DNA of 60,000 nt from Adiantum capillus-veneris (GCA_014529385.2 CM043942.1:105183141-105243140); one strand, 5' to 3'. Numbered from the stretch's first letter, positions 24,683-36,516 are shown. Notes: generated by a model from the letters alone, not told the origin. A program made the numbers and translations.

Positions 24683-25270
24683 CTACATCAGCCCTTCAAT
24701 CACTTCATAAGGCCCTTCACTTTCATCTTCAGTCTCATTTGCAAATGCAACTAAACGAGACTCTTGGATTTCTTTGTCCATCAAAAGAAATGCAACATCA
24801 ACATCGTCATCACTGTTGGTAGTACTATCATTGTCATCATCAGACACTGTGGAATAGTCTTCATCACAAGACTCATCCTCATCTTCATAAAGCTCCTCCA
24901 ATCGTTTCCTTGTGTCCATATTATATAGCTTCTTGGCACTTGTCTTTCCATAGAGACTAATCGTACCACATCTCCAATCTTGAACATCTCCCACTGCACG
25001 TAACCATGGTCTGCCCAGTATAATAGGATATGCTCCCAACCCCGCTGGCATCACATGAAACTCAACCACTACCTTTGCATCATATGCCTCCACTTCTAAG
25101 CTCTTTACAACACCCAAACATTTTACTTTTTGATGGTTTGCCAATCTAATCCAGAATCCTAAAACCCCAGTCACTGTAAGACCCATCTTCTCAACACATG
25201 AGTGTGTTATGACACATATTTGAGCCCCACCATCAACATAACCTTGTCCTAGATTTTTTCTTTTGTGCTA
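24683..25270 (-). pseudogene. Retropepsin of element C and linker
   Basis: The active-site region near 25235 reads YVDGGAQICVIT and the C-terminal block reads YPIILGRPWLRA. The DGGA form occurs in Tat-type proteases. An acidic, Asp- and Ser-rich linker follows to 24683. The protease would cut the polyprotein. Confidence 0.8.
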
Positions 25271-25385
25271 CACATCTACTATTGGGCAAATTTTTGGTAG
25301 CTCATCCATCGCCAACACCTTCATTGAACCTCTCTCTGGTTCTTTCTCCATTGGGTTAACCATCCTCTTCCATTGTCGCTTTAGC

Positions 25386-26134
25386 TTAGGCACCATCTCT
25401 ATAAGCTGCCCAAAAGTAACATCTGCCTTCCTGCTTGTCAGATCCTCCTTCAAGATAGCTTAATTTCCCATCTCCTAGTGGAAAATCTGAAATATGAAAC
25501 TTGCGACGAGCCCTTCTTTTTCTCTTGGCCTTGACATCCTCGCCTTCATGGCTCTTTCCCTTCTTCTTACTAGGACCTAGGGTACTTCTTCCTTCCTTGT
25601 CCTCTGTGGTCCTCTTCCCAATAGGCATCACTAATGTATCCTCTAGCTTTGATGCCTTCTCCAAGGTAACCACACTTATAACTTTTGTCTTTCCCTTTTC
25701 CTCTTGGGTTAATCCACTGGTTCCTTCCTCTCCCTTAATTTTGATGCCATAATCATTTGACCTAGTTAGCACCTGTCTTGGCAATGGATACATGTCTCCC
25801 CCAATCCTTGGTGGCTTATCGCATTGCGGGTTGATGTGTCCCAACTCTCCACAATTATAACATGTGGGTGTCTGCCTCTAGACTCTACCATTGCTTTTTC
25901 CAACACCATTCTTGGGCCTTTCTTCACCTCCTACGAAAGCTTATGCAAATCTCGTATAGTCAAGTCTTGGAAATGACTATCTTCCATACCAAGTCTCAGA
26001 AATGGCTGGGACTGCCAAATTAAACCAAGTATGGCTCCATAAAGGCGTACAATGGTAGTATCCACAAGTAACGTACAGTACAAGACAATGCGCTCAAACA
26101 GGCACCAATTGATGCATACCCACGATAACTGCAA
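25386..26134 (-). pseudogene. Gag remnant of element C with zinc knuckle
   Basis: CYNCGELGHINPQC at 25862-25821 is a perfect CCHC knuckle. A Lys/Arg-rich tail (KAKRKRRARRKFHI) follows. Upstream capsid sequence is short and decayed, with LGMEDSHFQDLTIRDLHKL at its end. Several stops are present. Confidence 0.7.
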
Positions 26135-26273
26135 GTGACTCCCACTTGCCAGTGTATCACTCTACTCCAGCTACATGTACCTGTGTGAATCACCTATACC
26201 TGTACCTGTCCCTGTAACCTGTAACATGTAATCTATAATTTGTAATCCTGAAGCTGAAGGTACTCGAAGAAGA

Positions 26274-26291
26274 TCCTCCGTGGGGGCGCCA
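26274..26291 (-). promoter_or_regulatory. Primer-binding site of element C
   Basis: The minus strand reads TGGCGCCCCCACGGAGGA six bases from the LTR edge. TGGCGCC starts are common in Tat elements. I do not assign the tRNA. Confidence 0.7.
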
Positions 26292-26297
26292 AAAGAA

Positions 26298-27533
26298 TGT
26301 GAGTGGGATGGAAACACACACAACGCCTCTATAATGACCTGACGCACACTCTTGGGATGATACACACACACACACACACACACACACTATGGGGCACCAC
26401 TCAGCTTACACAACCCACCTGGCCGAGACAGGGAACACACCAATGCAGTGACAGGAGAGAGACTACCCATTTGTCCACTCCACACAGAGATACACACACA
26501 CACACCCAAAAAACTTAGCTCAAAAAAGGAGAATTTCTGATGTTTAGATACAGTTGAGCTTGGGCCAACACCAATGAGGCAAATAGCTCACACAATATGG
26601 GTAAAATATGCCAGATACAATCACAAATTGAAGCAGAGGCTTCGCTCATAGGAGAAACTTACACAGCCAAAACATAGAAAATAGCGAGGAATTTGAAAAA
26701 AATGGACAGCACCATCGCGTCTAGAACGGCCCAAAACCCAAGTCTACACTATCAAAGTGCTCAAATCCGACCTCGGATGAGCAGTTTATGGCTAAAACAA
26801 GCTCCAAAAACAGCAAAAACACAGTTGCAACTATTCCTCCTCTTCTCTCCATGTTTTTTCTGGTATTCTCTCAGGTTTTTCAGTTCCCACACTTGGCTTT
26901 TTTACTTGGGCACCTTTGTCCTTTTAGTTGACCTCAAACGGACCTCGAACATAGTTGTCACCCTGCTGCATCCATCCGCACACCTGGCACTCAACTTTTT
27001 TCAATAATGCATCCCCCAACCACGTGAAGTGGCCCCCAAATATAGTCCTCATGATGACCTTTTTGCACAATTATCACAAGAAAACACCCATGTTGTGTCC
27101 TCGCTTACCCACGTGCAAGTATTGACCCCATTCGACCTCCTGACGCCACTAGATGCCATCTGACGCACCTCCTGACAATTATCACAAGAAAACACCCACG
27201 TTGTGTCCTCGCTTACCCACATGCAAGTATTGACCCCATTCGACGTCCTAACGCCACTAGATGCCATTTGACGTACCTGCTTACCTCATGTCGTCGGCCC
27301 GCGGATAGCTTCCTCGAGAAGTTTTATGCGCTACCAACTCCTCATTATTATAGAAAAAACACACTGGTACTGGTGATAGTGAAAATCGATGCACTATGTA
27401 CATGATGTCCTACCTATACACATGTGGGCCCCACGTAACCACCTGGCTTTGGAAAATGGGCAGTCCTTTATTCAATGCACCACGCATGTGTATATACATC
27501 TGCACAATCCCTTGCTCCAAAAAACTCCTAACA
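26298..27533 (-). repeat. 5' LTR of element C
   Basis: Starts TGTGAGTGGGATGG and ends CTCCTAACA; 1236 bp. It matches the 3' LTR but has a tandem duplication of about 107 bp (units from about 27067 and 27174) that the 3' LTR lacks, and a CA run at 26362-26387. Confidence 0.88.
27067..27280. repeat. 107-bp tandem duplication private to one LTR of C
   Basis: ACAATTATCACAAGAAAACA starts both units, which run through GTATTGACCCCATTCGAC and TAGATGCCAT. The homologous 3' LTR stretch (about 21428-21535) has one unit. Confidence 0.9.
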
Positions 27534-27537
27534 ACGT

Positions 27538-28190
27538 ATTAGTCATTCTAACTCCTCAAAACTTTTCTTACACACGAGTCTCTCTACCAAATGCCATTCA
27601 CAAGAAAGTACAGGGTAGCATATGTGAAATACTTGAGAAAAATAAAAAGGGTACATTTCATAAAAAAATAGAAGCGCATGCCTCTGCTAAACTAGCCATC
27701 TTTGAGAACATAGATATATTTGGTTAGGTCTCTAAAACATGAGGGTTTTTTCTTGTGCTACTTGATGTGACATGGTGCATTTGGACTATGTGTTGGGTCC
27801 GATAGGTGCACTCTCGTTGCTAGTTGCTCTTTCTCATTTACTAGTTTTTTTTTTTGTAGTCCCTCAATTGAAGAGTTGATAGGTCAGGGAGGAAGGTTAA
27901 GAGGGAAGCGAGCGAAAGATGGTTGTAGTAAACACTCCCCCTTCCTTGGGTAGATCATACTTTTTGGAAGGTTGTCATCAGCTTTTGAAACCAAACATTC
28001 CAAGCTGTAATGGGTGAAGTCTTTGACCAATAGTTTTCCACCACCCTAGGTGCTTCATCAATTTGCAAGGGTGGTAATGTACTCTCCCATGATCTTAATT
28101 GCAATGTTGTTGTAGGTGGCGGACTTACTACGGGAGGTACAAATTCTTTCTTGTTTGTATGGATATTTACAATGGTAGGTGGAGGTTGTG
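27538..28190 (-). other. Element B sequence between 3' ORF and nested C
   Basis: No domain was found on either strand. It lies downstream of the W-x-P-K frame and is interrupted by insertion of element C. Confidence 0.5.
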
Positions 28191-28197
28191 TCGAAGC

Positions 28198-29310
28198 TTA
28201 TATTTTTGTAGATGAACTACATGAAGAGCTGGAAGCTTCATTTGACTTCCCCGTTCCTGAGCTAGGTGTAACAAATCGTTCTTTCTTTGGTACCCAAACT
28301 AGCTCTGGAACGGGTGTGTAGCATTCCGCGATTTTTTCCTTTCCATGGTCTTCAAATTGTTTTGGAGTTATAGGATTTGGCCTACATGGATCTTTATTAG
28401 GTGAGAGGAGAGAAAACAAGGCACATTTAGGTAGCCAGATTTGATCATTTCCGTTATAGTATCCTTGGGCTTCTAGTAGTCTCTTAGGAATCCAGCATAA
28501 TGTTTCCTTACATTTCTTGGGGCAAGTGGGGCGTCTCTTACGAGGCTTCTATTTTGAACTAGATTGATCATCGAAAGTGGTTCTTAATGAAGCTTTAGGG
28601 ACCCATTTGTATGTTTCCCTTGACAAGTCACGCTGAGTCTTGGTGACTCATTCTTTGTTTCAGCCACGGAAGTTGAAGCTCTAAGGGTTGTGCCATAGGG
28701 ATAGATATTTCAACCTCGTGAATATGCAATGTTCCATTTTGTGTTCCCCCAAGAGGCAATAACTCAGAGACTATTGCTTGAGTGCCAAGACTAAGAGTTT
28801 GTTTCTGTGTTGTGATACTTCCCATTCCCCAATCGATAGTATACTTGATTGCAGACATCCACTTACGTCCCAGGTTTATGTTGCCCTCCATAGCACCCGC
28901 ACGCATGACAAAAAAGCTTTGAGCCACTGTCCCGTTGTCATAACTGATAGGAGAGTGCAAGATTCCAAAGACAGTAGTTTTCTTCTTGTTAATACCCTTG
29001 ACTTGGATGGTACTCTCAGATAAAGACAGTTTTCCTAACTAACACCACACTCCATAGGATAACAAATTATGTTCAGCTCTTGTGTCCAATAAAGCGTTAT
29101 ATAGAACTTTCCTATATGTGCTATTTAACTCGATGGGGTATCCTAGAGATGGGTCAAAATTTTCCCAATCGTCCTCTGATTCAACTTGAATTGCATGTGT
29201 AACTCCAAGTTTGGCCTCTCGTTGGTGCCTAATACGTTGTTGTCGCTCTTGAGCCTTGGCTTGAGATTTTATCTTTTTCAATTCTGCTTGTGCCTTTGCT
29301 GCCTTTTTTT
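28198..29310 (-). pseudogene. 3' extension of element B: coiled coil, second retropepsin-like domain, W-x-P-K repeats
   Basis: After the integrase end (NGSKFKRYYDP) a run of seven A (29310-29304) separates the integrase frame from an adjoining Lys/Ala/Gln-rich helical frame. That frame leads to LYNALLDTRAEHNLLSYGVW near 29101-29042, like a retropepsin D-T/S-G-A site with Gly changed to Arg. It continues across one in-frame TAG (near 29040) to NINLGRKWM near 28880-28856, like the second retropepsin block. After a frameshift near 28625, W-[VIL]-P-K occurs four times in one frame (28608, 28497, 28440, 28299). Element B already has a normal protease at 33045-32663. Role unknown; it may be a captured or duplicated domain. 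Confidence 0.6.
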
Positions 29311-29339
29311 AATGAATGGCACGTAGCTCCTCTTGGCTA

Positions 29340-30405
29340 AAGGATCATAATATCTTTTAAATTTACTCCCATTCAGGAATGCAATGGTTTCCACCCCATC
29401 ATGAGTTTCCACATGAATGGTACCTTGTGGGGTGATTACGCATACTCTATATAGTCTTTTCCAGCATATTTCAGTCTTTTTGTCTCGTTATGAACTCCAT
29501 ACATAAGAAATTTATCCCCAACCTTGATATCCTTGTTCTTTAAACGATAATCAAACCATTTCTTTCACCTATCCTTCTCCACAAGTGCATTTTGCACAAC
29601 TAGTTGCCTCTCTTCATCTAACCACTCAAGGATATATAAACGCTCAACTAAAGGGTTACCATCCCAACCTTTATGTAAAACTTCTCAAAGACTAGGAATG
29701 ACAACTCCTAGGGCATAACTAGTTCTTGGCCATATACCATCTTGAATGGTGTACAATTAATAGCCACTTTATACACAGTATGATAAGCCCATAGAGCTCA
29801 TATTAGCTTCAAATCCCAATCTGTGCGATGAGCCTCTATTGTATTGGTCAAGATAGAAATTAAAGTCTTGCTAGTACTCTTAGCTTGGCAATTGTCTTGT
29901 GGATAATAAGGTATAGCCTTATGATGGGATATCATGAATCTTGTTGTGAGTTCCTTTATCACTTCATTTATAAAATGAGTGCCATTATTGCTCACAATTT
30001 CAAAAGGACAACCAAATTGCGTAATAATGTTCTCAAAGAGAAACTTAGTAGTTGACCTTGCATTACCCTTGCGTGTCTCCTTAGATTCTTCCCACATTGT
30101 CACATAGTCAATCACGATAATAATATATCGGGATTGGTGTCACGGGCTGCCGAACTAATTGGGCCTACAAAGTCTAAATCCCATTTTTCAAATGGTTGGG
30201 TCACTTTAACAGGATGTAAGGGCATCCGGTCCTTCTGTTGTGTGGTCTTGTAATGTTGGCATTCATCACATCCCTTTACAAAAAGTGATGTATCCTTGAA
30301 TAAAGTGGGCCACCAATAGCCTGATTGCAACACCTTCTTAGAATTTAGTTGTCCTAAAACATGTCCTTTGGCTATGCCCATGTGTGCTTCTTGCAATAAG
30401 TACAA
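29340..30405 (-). pseudogene. Integrase of element B, catalytic residues lost
   Basis: The H2C2 finger (30405-30240) shows HMGIAKGH and CDECQHYK, then FEKWDLDFVGPI with the first Asp. The core (30115-29798) has VSNNGTHF, where SDNG is expected, and NCQAKSTSKTL, where a Glu is expected in place of Lys. The second and third catalytic residues are therefore changed. The C-terminal domain is readable with frameshifts to KVGDKFLMYG, GTIHVETHDG and NGSKFKRYYDP near 29340. Confidence 0.85.
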
Positions 30406-30496
30406 ATACTCATCCTCACGAGCACATCGATAAGAATATCGTCCTTCCCTAGCTTGTAGAGAGTACCTGCCATTAGAGAATAAGGCTCACATTCGT

Positions 30497-31034
30497 TTAG
30501 TAGCTTTCAAGTATATCCTTACAAATCTCCTTGGGTGGAAAATTGTTAACTAAAAAGTTTACAATCTTCTCACTCCATTCAGGCATGGTCTCGACTAGGA
30601 ATAGGGAAGTATCGGGCAATTCATCATCGATTTGAGTAGGAGCTTCACCATTGGGTATGCGAGACAAATGATCAACCATGACATGCCTTTTACCAGGTCT
30701 CACCATGATAGTAAAATCAAACTCAAGAAGAATTAATAACCATCGTGTAATTCTTCTCGTGAAACATGGTTTGTTTACTACATACAACAACGCTTGATGA
30801 TCCACAGAAAAGCAAACTTGTTAGAAAGAAGGTAATAACAAAATTTCTTTACTGCATAAATCTGTAGTTCCTCTCAGCATCATTCAGTTGGCAACTTGCA
30901 ACGCTAATGGGGTAGTCCAATTTATGTTCCCCTGGTTGAGCTAAAACACACCCAATAACAAAGTTTGACACATAAATATGCACATGGAAAATCACGTTCC
31001 AATCGCACACTCGCAGGATTGAAGCTCTTGTCAA
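30497..31034 (-). pseudogene. RNase H of element B
   Basis: The frame 31034-30849 holds FVIGCVLAQ and YPISVASCQLNDAERNY. The frame 30805-30497 starts at MDHQALLYVVNKP and has VRPGKRHVMVDHLSRIPNG. This is the standard gypsy RNase H and tether in two frames. Confidence 0.85.
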
Positions 31035-31142
31035 GGGCCTTTTTATTAATTCATAGGCAAGGTCACACTCCTCGTTCTAATGAAACTCGATAAGAAGTTT
31101 GTACAATGGACGAGCTATCTCAGCAAAGTTTAAAATAAACTG

Positions 31143-31760
31143 TCAATAATAACCAACATGTCCAATGAATCTTTGGACTCCCTTATAGTTTGTAGGTGGT
31201 GGTAAATTAGCAATGGCTTTAATTTTGCTTTCATCTATGGAAAGCAAATTCTTGGACACAATATGCCCTAAAATGACTCCTTGCTTAACCCAAAATTGGC
31301 AATTGAAAGGGTTCAATGAGATGCAATACAATCTGCACCTTTCAAACACTTTTCGTAAACATGATACATATCTTTTCCACAAAGAATAAACACAAAGGTC
31401 ATCTAAAAAAGCTTCACAAAACTCCCTTAAATATTCCCTAAAAGCAATGTTTATTAATCTTTCAAATGTAGCAGAGGCATTAGTTAAGCCAAAATCCATA
31501 ACACAAAATATGAACTCTCTGAAATCATGTATAAAAGAAATTGTAGCTTGGTCCTCTAGCGCAATCATGATTTGATTGTAACTAGAGTACCCATCTAAAA
31601 AGCTATAAGCTTCCTTTACTGCAACTCTCAAGCACATGCTTCAAATATGGAAAGGGGTAATGGTCTCTCCTAGTGGCAGCATTAACCTTTTTGAGATCCA
31701 CACACACTTTGAGTTACCCATTCTTTTTTGGCACAATAACTATTGGAACACCAATTCTGA
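31143..31760 (-). pseudogene. Reverse transcriptase of element B
   Basis: The frame 31637-31143 shows FLDGYSSYNQIMIA, FGLTNASATFERL, AFLDDLCVYS, GHIVSK and KGVQRFIGHVGYY in family order. LDD replaces the more usual MDD or VDD. Upstream RT sequence to about 31760 is recognisable but broken (PFPYLKHVLES region near 31650). Confidence 0.88.
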
Positions 31761-32662
31761 GTGCTTAATAGGGTATATGAATCCACATTTGATATGATTT
31801 TTGAGTTCTTCCTGAATAATCTTCTAATACTTAGGATTCATTGGGTAGAGTCTTTGTTGGACTGGTTTAGCAGTGCTAATCATTGTAATTGTATGTTGCA
31901 CTACGAAAGGTGGAATGCCCTTCATGTCATGATATGTCCAAGAAAATATATCCTTGAATTCCTTGAGGAGATCCTTAAGTACATATTCCTGGCCTCTGTC
32001 AAGCCTTGGGCAATGAAAACAGGTTTATAGTCCTCACCTCGGTCCATTAACTCTATTTCTTTAACTATCACCGGACCATCATAGACTCCATTAATTCCAT
32101 TAGTAGGTGTTCTTTGGGCCTTTGTATACACAATTTACGCTCCTCCATGGCGTAGAATATGAAATGATCAAGTGCAGGGTGTAAATCCATGGGATCTTGT
32201 TGTGCTGTGGACTGTGATTTTGCTTCCACTTCCCTTAGTTTTTTAGCTAACTCTCGGTTTTGGCATCTCCTTACAATACGACTCAATTTTGGCTTCTCTG
32301 TGGCCTCTCACTGTGCAACGTCAATGGCTTGTGGGTTGCACCACATGACACTTTGAAGGTATTCACTCCAATCATCTACCAACTTCCGATGAGCATCACA
32401 TGCCCGCATATAACTGATCCATTCTGCAATAGATTTATTTTCATTTATCCTAGCACATAAATTTGCTCGATATTGTTGCCTCTTATATTAGTTACGCCTC
32501 TTGTCTATGGTTGCCACTAGGTGGACCTAGTCCACTTTGTCAAACTCAACCATTCCATGTAGAACATCCATATAAGGGGAATCTTCCCCAACATCTGTGT
32601 CCTTTTTACACGTGTAACAATACGGCAACGTGGCCAAGTGAATTGTGGTGTCAAATCAATGG

Positions 32663-33045
32663 TCAATTATAAATTTGTTTCAAAGGATGTGCCTGACCAG
32701 TCACAAGATCAACACGAATGACACAGTCTTGGAACAATAAGTAGACATGGTTTTTAGACCAATCATGCATCATTTTTTCTTCCCTCAGGAAAGGACGTCC
32801 TAAGATCATTTCATATGACATAGTGTGCTTGGAAAAATCCATAACAATGAAGGTGTGCCTTACCTTGTGTCCAAGGACCTTGATCTTGAGATCTTCTAGC
32901 ATTCCAATAGGTTTAACGATGGTCCCATTCGCCATCTTTACCACTATGTTTGTAGTCCCAAGGTGAGATCTCCCGATAGATTCCTATCAATTTTTAGTTA
33001 CAATGCTAACCCCATTGCCACCATCAGGGATTCCCTTCAGAGTTA
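32663..33045 (-). pseudogene. Canonical retropepsin of element B
   Basis: KGIPDGGNGVSIVTKN (near 33040-33000) gives the active site in DGG form. Two stops follow, then VVKMANGTIVKPIGM and MILGRPFLREEK. It sits in the normal place between gag and RT, so the second retropepsin-like domain near 29 kb is an extra. Confidence 0.75.
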
Positions 33046-33818
33046 ATCCTTTGGTAGTGATTGGTAGGTTCGCATTGGTTTTATCGCCTTCAAAGTACTA
33101 TCCCAACTTGTTAGCACGTATTTCAACAATAGAGTTCTCATCCAGGTTGGGTTGTGGATCTGAGGTTCCCTCCTCTACTGACACTTCATTAGACCTATCT
33201 ATTGGTGCAAATTGTGGTAACCCGACCTTCAGTTCTCCATTGTGGAAAGCTCGAAAAGCTAGGAATAGCTCGGGGTCTCCATATAGTTTAGACATGATGG
33301 TGGTTCTAACTTTTGAAGCCATGAATCCATCAACTTGGCAATATTTAACGCAACTTTTTGGGCTTGATTCCCTTGACATAGGGAATATGGGATCTTCGTT
33401 TCTTCAGTAGGGTCAGATAATCCCTCTGTAAACATTCTCTTAAACAAGAAGGGAGTATGCCCACTTATTAATGACTTAAAGTCACTTCCTTCTTGGATGA
33501 CACTAGGTATGGCTAGTGGTCTATGGTATTCATGAGGTTGATTTTGTGTAGGAAAAATTGCGTCTGTAATTTGGATCTTTCTAGGTGTTGGTTCTAGCTC
33601 TCTTTGGGTTTCATCTACCAAACTCCTTAATTTCTTGACTCGCTCAATCTCCTCTATAGGATTTGGGTAAGTTTCAATCTTCTTCCTATGTTCCATGGGT
33701 TGTGTTTATTGTGACTCATCATGATCCTCCTTGTTTTTTATTTTCTAATGGTCATTTTAGTCTCCATGGTCTAACCTAAATTAGAATAATTTTCAACGTC
33801 GTTCATATACACGGGTTG

Positions 33819-35944
33819 TCACGTCCCTATATTAGTCTTTGAACTGGGATTTGACTTTGTTACCTTTTGTGATATCTTAATTTTTTTTGTTTTCTTCTTG
33901 TTCTTGGATTGGGCAATTGATACCCTGCCTCTTTCTTCAAGAATATAATTTTGGTTTTGGGGAATTGATCGTGTAAGTACATTTACTGGTACCATTGGTG
34001 TACTTTGTGATGGCGCCTCAGTAATCTCAATTAAGTTCAATGGCGTGATTCTTGGTGCATTCAGATTATTAGGACATTTGGCAATCAAATTATCTATGCC
34101 ACATTGATTACACATGAGTATCGGCATTGGAGATGTCTCCCTTGATTCGTATGCATTAGTGTGGCATTCTTTGGTAATCTAATAGGACACTCAGCTACAT
34201 GATGTGGACCTCCACACTCATAGCCTTTGAAGAGGTGGTCTCTTGGTAGTGAGATTGATATTTTGGCCTCTTGTTGCAAGAGCAGCTACTTGACAGGTTT
34301 GACTTGTCTCCAGTAGTCCTTCGTGTAGTATTGTGGACACTCTTCAAATGCATCCATCCCATAGGCAATAGTAGGGTCTATATCTTCCTCAGAGCCTTCC
34401 AAACAAGCACTAGATGGCTCGCAACCAATATGATTCACAGGGGTGACTCTTGGATGTGGGGGTTGTGATCCTAGCACTAGAGGTGGTAGTTGTGTAGCTT
34501 GAGCAACATTTTGGGCTCTAGGAACCATGTGTTGGGATAGTTGTTCAATAGGTGGGGCAGGTATCAATGCAGGAACTCGAGTGAATCCATCTAGGCCAAG
34601 GTGGTTTATTTGCCATCACATGCTTGAACATTATACAATCCTTATCTTGGTGATTGTACCTACTACATGCATTGCAAATTCCATTGAATTTTACTCTAAA
34701 TGTAGGGCATTCACTAGTGCTAGGTGGACCAAAGCAAACTAAGCACCATTGTTGTTTCCTTCTTGGATACATGTGATTGTTTTGTGAGGCACAATTATCT
34801 CTAAGACTTTCTTGAATGGCTCAATAGACACTCTTTCTCCTTAAATCATTAAATTGTCCTCCAATTGGATTGCATTGGTGGTGATTGCTTCCCAAGTGGT
34901 GATACCTTTAATGAGTAGGCTATTATAGATATCCTCATGTTGTAGTCCCCTAATGAATCTATTGAGAAATTGATTATTATTCAAGTGCTCACCTGGATTA
35001 CGACAAGAATTTGAATGGTTCAAGCAACTAATAAAGTTTCTCATTGACTCCCCTTCCTCTTGTTGGGCTTTTTGGAGCTGAGATGCTACACCCCAAAGTA
35101 ATCCCTCTTGTATGTACTCCTTTAGGAACAATCTTCGAAGAGTAGGGTAAATTTTTTTCTCTTCCATCTTTAAGGCCCTACACCAATCCTCAGCTTTCCC
35201 ACTCAAAGTTAGGCTTAAAGCATTGCTCTAATCTAGTTTGTTGTGTTCTCCTAGTGAATTTCATATTTGTTCAAAAATACTACATGGTAGGAGTGGCCAG
35301 AGTATAGATCCGTCAACATCTTAGTGTGGAGGTCATATTTCCAATTCTCATTAAGGAATACCCCTTCAAGAATTGACTTGTTAGAGGTTCCTTGTGAGGT
35401 GGAAGCAATGTTGCTCCCCGTGGTTTTTCCTTTCGTGGTCGGTACTTTAGAGGGAGCTTCCACAAGTGGTAGCTCGGTAGGACCTCCATTGAAGGAGGTA
35501 GGTAAAATATCCACATGGACACTCTTAGGGGGTGTGGGGTCCCCATGAGATATGAATGGAGAATCTACTTCCCCATCCCCTTCATACGCTTCATTAGCCT
35601 TGGCTTCGGAGCGAGTAACCCTGTTATGTCTCCATAAAATGACTAAACATGCTAGCACTAGGAAACCCAATGGGTGCATGTCCTTCTTCCTCAAGGTTTT
35701 GTATTGGATAACCTTCCATTGCGTCTGAGTCAGAGGAAGAGTCACTAGCTACTAGGTGGGGGTCTTGAGTAGTAATGCCTTGGATTTCCGCTGAGGGCTT
35801 AGAGCCTAATGTGAAGGAATAATGGGTGCCCACGTAAGCAGATCCACTCTCTATATTCTCATGGTCTAGCACATGACAAGAGCGTAGGTGCATGTGACTT
35901 TGGCACCCTAGAACTGTTGGTGAGTGCCCGTGAAGGCCGCTCAC
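33819..35944 (-). pseudogene. Gag of element B with four zinc-knuckle-like modules
   Basis: A Ser/Pro/Thr-rich N-terminal part (35944-35251) precedes a capsid-like domain (35206-34841) with GKAEDWCRALKMEEKK and MRNFISCLNHSNS. Four Cys modules follow in separate frames: CLVCFGPPSTSEC, CNACSRYNHQDKDC (perfect CCHC), GYECGGPHHVAEC (first Cys lost) and CNQCGIDNLIAKC. Pro-rich linkers separate them. Copia element D inserted just upstream of this gag at 35953. Confidence 0.75.
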
Positions 35945-35952
35945 CTATTTTT

Positions 35953-36276
35953 TGTTGAGATGTCGAGCTCTACACCTTGAGCTGGCATCCACTACGGGTC
36001 TTGGCCGCTTACGGCATTTACTCATTGGCGCGTTAGGTGACCGACACGGAGGATCTCTGCCAGTGATTCTACAGCTGGACTACACTTATAGTGCCAGTCT
36101 AGTACGCTTCTAGCGAGTTCACACTTAGTGACCGCATGTACATATGTGCTACTTTTCAGCTTTAGCACTTAGTCATTTTTTGTACTCTCTTTTCTGAGAA
36201 GAAGAAGAAGAAGCTGTCCATCTCTGTGTGCTTTGTGCTTGTCTTGTGTAGCTCTCTTGCATTCTCATTCTTAACA
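35953..36276 (+). repeat. 5' LTR of element D
   Basis: TGTTGAGATGTCGAG at the start and CATTCTTAACA at the end. It contains a GAAGAAGAAGAAGAAG stretch. Confidence 0.95.
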
Positions 36277-36288
36277 TGGTATGAGAGC
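36277..36288 (+). promoter_or_regulatory. Primer-binding site of element D
   Basis: TGGTATGAGAGC directly follows the LTR. It matches the tRNA-Met site TGGTATCAGAGC with one change. Confidence 0.88.
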
Positions 36289-36516
36289 CTGGCGCAAGCA
36301 AGAGAGGCTAAGAGAGCAAGAGCATCACAATCCCTTCGTTCGCAATCCACGACCAGATGCCATGTTTAGGGGTTTTTCGCACAAGTACAGTGGTTGTATG
36401 TACGCTTGATTGTGGACACTCGTTGAGTGTAGAAAGCGTTACAGGTACCACAATAGTATGTTCAGCAGATTTGCAGGTTTTTGCAGATTGCAGCTATTTT
36501 GTCTTAGTGCTTCAAG

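Larger units (their letters stand above)
20646..27533 (-). mobile_element. Gypsy element C, nested in B (dual RNase H, Tat-like)
   Basis: Two LTRs (20646-21785 and 26298-27533) bound a minus-strand element of 6888 bp. ACGT flanks both outer ends (20642-20645 and 27534-27537), a 4-bp match rather than the usual 5. Internal order is a short gag with one zinc knuckle, protease, RT, RNase H, a second (archaeal-type) RNase H, and integrase. The second RNase H before integrase is a hallmark of the Tat lineage. The RT is internally deleted, so this copy is defective. Confidence 0.9.

Noticed and set aside
27049-27267. Repeat protein with MASSGVR...CDNC units
   Set aside because: It is the translation of the 107-bp tandem duplication in the LTR of element C.
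20641-27538. A 5-bp target duplication for element C
   Set aside because: Left GACGT and right ACGTA share only ACGT, so a 4-bp match is all that can be stated.
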